A stretch of 64,000 nucleotides of DNA from NCBI GenBank assembly GCA_964304625.1, contig OZ199839.1, positions 7,378,001-7,442,000 of the forward strand, read 5' to 3'. A model generated the notes under the pieces. The model had not been told where the DNA came from, made no database searches, and saw only the letters and a program-made list of their open reading frames with translations. Each line of letters starts with the position of its first letter. Positions within the stretch are counted from its first letter, which is position 1. The position numbers were made by a program, and so were the translations under genes. The DNA comes from Kudoa neothunni (taxonomy: Eukaryota; Cnidaria). Below are positions 62,971-64,000 of this stretch, in pieces.

Positions 62971-64000
62971 ATATATGCCGATTTTAAAAATTTAAGAAAA
63001 TTATATGCAGTAAATATTGAATAAATAGTCAAAAAAGTATAATCATGCTCGCGCTTTGCGCGGTGTAGAGATAGGTAAGTCACCCTCTTCTGAATGAAGC
63101 GATTACTCCTCAGATTTTGATGAACCTAATATTATTAATCAAAATATGATTATTCTTCATCATTTTCTTATATTTATGTCGTGGAAAGCATTAAAACAAA
63201 TACGATGGCTGTTTTCTGAAATAATTGTTGTTTGCTATCATTCTGTGTTTTCTACGTAGTACAGTCATCTCTGGATATTGCGCAATAAATGCCCCCTCAT
63301 TTAATGTAAAATGTATACTCTGGATATTGAACGTTTAGCGCATGCGCCTCAGTATGAAAATTTATGTCCGACTTATCGATCATTAAATAATTATTGATCG
63401 ATCTATTCACTAAATGATTAATAAATATTTATTTAATTTTCGTAAGTTTATTTTTTTAATTATAACGCAACAACTTTTGCATAACGAACAAAATATTGTT
63501 GCAAAGATATTAACTCCAACAGGTTACCCATCTAATGGTTAGTTTATTTGATGATTATATTACCTAATCGTATTAAAATAAGTTATTTATGTTTGTATTT
63601 GCTTTACTAACTTAAACCCTCCTTATTTTTGAGTCAAACATTATCCACGTGGTTCCTATTCTTAATTTTATATATTTAATTTGTTAAATATGCATAATTT
63701 TATTATAAATAAGATTATTTCATATCATTGTGTTTGATTTAGTTTATTCATTTTTTTCATCAATTTTATTTGAATTTCTTGAAAATAAATGAGAAAATAA
63801 TGGTAATAACAACAGATTAATATTTATAACAACGTTTTTGTTTGATTAAAATAGTTTAAATATATAAAGCACATGTTAAAAGAAATCACAATGAAGTTTT
63901 TTTAATATTATATAATTATAACTCATGATTTTTCCATCGATAAATAAATAACGTGTTATAACTTATAACTAAATGAAGTATATGTCTCCCGAATTGTAAA
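62971..64000. other. Right end of window, non-coding
   Basis: AT-rich. ACAGTCATCTCTGGATATTG at about 63261 resembles a pogo/Tigger terminal motif, but no partner end was found in the window. No gene recognised. Confidence 0.45.

Noticed and set aside
1-64000. CRISPR arrays, operons, phage or bacterial defence systems
   Set aside because: The window is eukaryotic, with spliceosomal introns throughout; no regularly spaced repeats or polycistronic gene clusters were seen.

Overview
This is an AT-rich stretch of an animal nuclear genome, most likely from an invertebrate. The genes are split by spliceosomal GT-AG introns. Most introns I could place are only about 40-70 nt long, while a few reach 1.5-3.7 kb and carry transposon remains. 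The gene set (Integrator subunit 4, a CBP/p300 acetyltransferase, an ELM2-SANT corepressor, SPC25, NMD3, DNA polymerase zeta, a USP16-type deubiquitinase) points to Metazoa. The proteins are divergent and several have Asn/Ser-rich low-complexity stretches. I cannot name the lineage. A 200-nt run of N at 35779-35978 is an assembly gap.

Layout: 169-7513 (+) is a ubiquitin-specific protease with an N-terminal ZnF-UBP finger (USP16/45-like), tail to tail with INTS4 at 9715-13703 (-). SPC25, a kinetochore NDC80-complex subunit, follows at 15692-16733 (-). At 17.5-23.5 kb there is no host gene that I recognise, but there is a nested transposon locus: a Merlin element with ~200-bp terminal inverted repeats (18105-21157) holding a Helitron-like insertion (19797-20459). 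An ELM2-SANT corepressor gene lies at 24759-26733 (-), with an orphan SANT-domain ORF just downstream of it (23721-24125). A 304-bp hAT MITE (27853-28156) and a nearly intact piggyBac element (29920-32407) come next. The 32.4-37.5 kb stretch has no recognisable gene, but holds a hAT micro-element, the gap and a two-headed tRNA-derived SINE.

From 37.5 kb the window is gene-rich again. NMD3 (37522-41707, -) and the zeta polymerase REV3 (41792-48580, +) start head to head with only 84 bp between their start codons. The last gene is CBP/p300 (50930-61262, -), whose TAZ1 zinc finger is split by a 3.17-kb intron, so its N-terminal third lies apart at 59.8-61.3 kb. The right end (61.3-64 kb) is non-coding apart from repeats.

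Functionally the genes are unrelated housekeeping and chromatin genes: ubiquitin removal, snRNA 3' processing, chromosome segregation, histone deacetylase corepression, 60S export, translesion synthesis and histone acetylation. I found no operon-like system. The novelty lies in the intron-size contrast, the compact divergent promoter, the nested and paired mobile elements, and a few unassigned ORFs. All protein calls rest on recalled family motifs and hand splicing; no database search was run.
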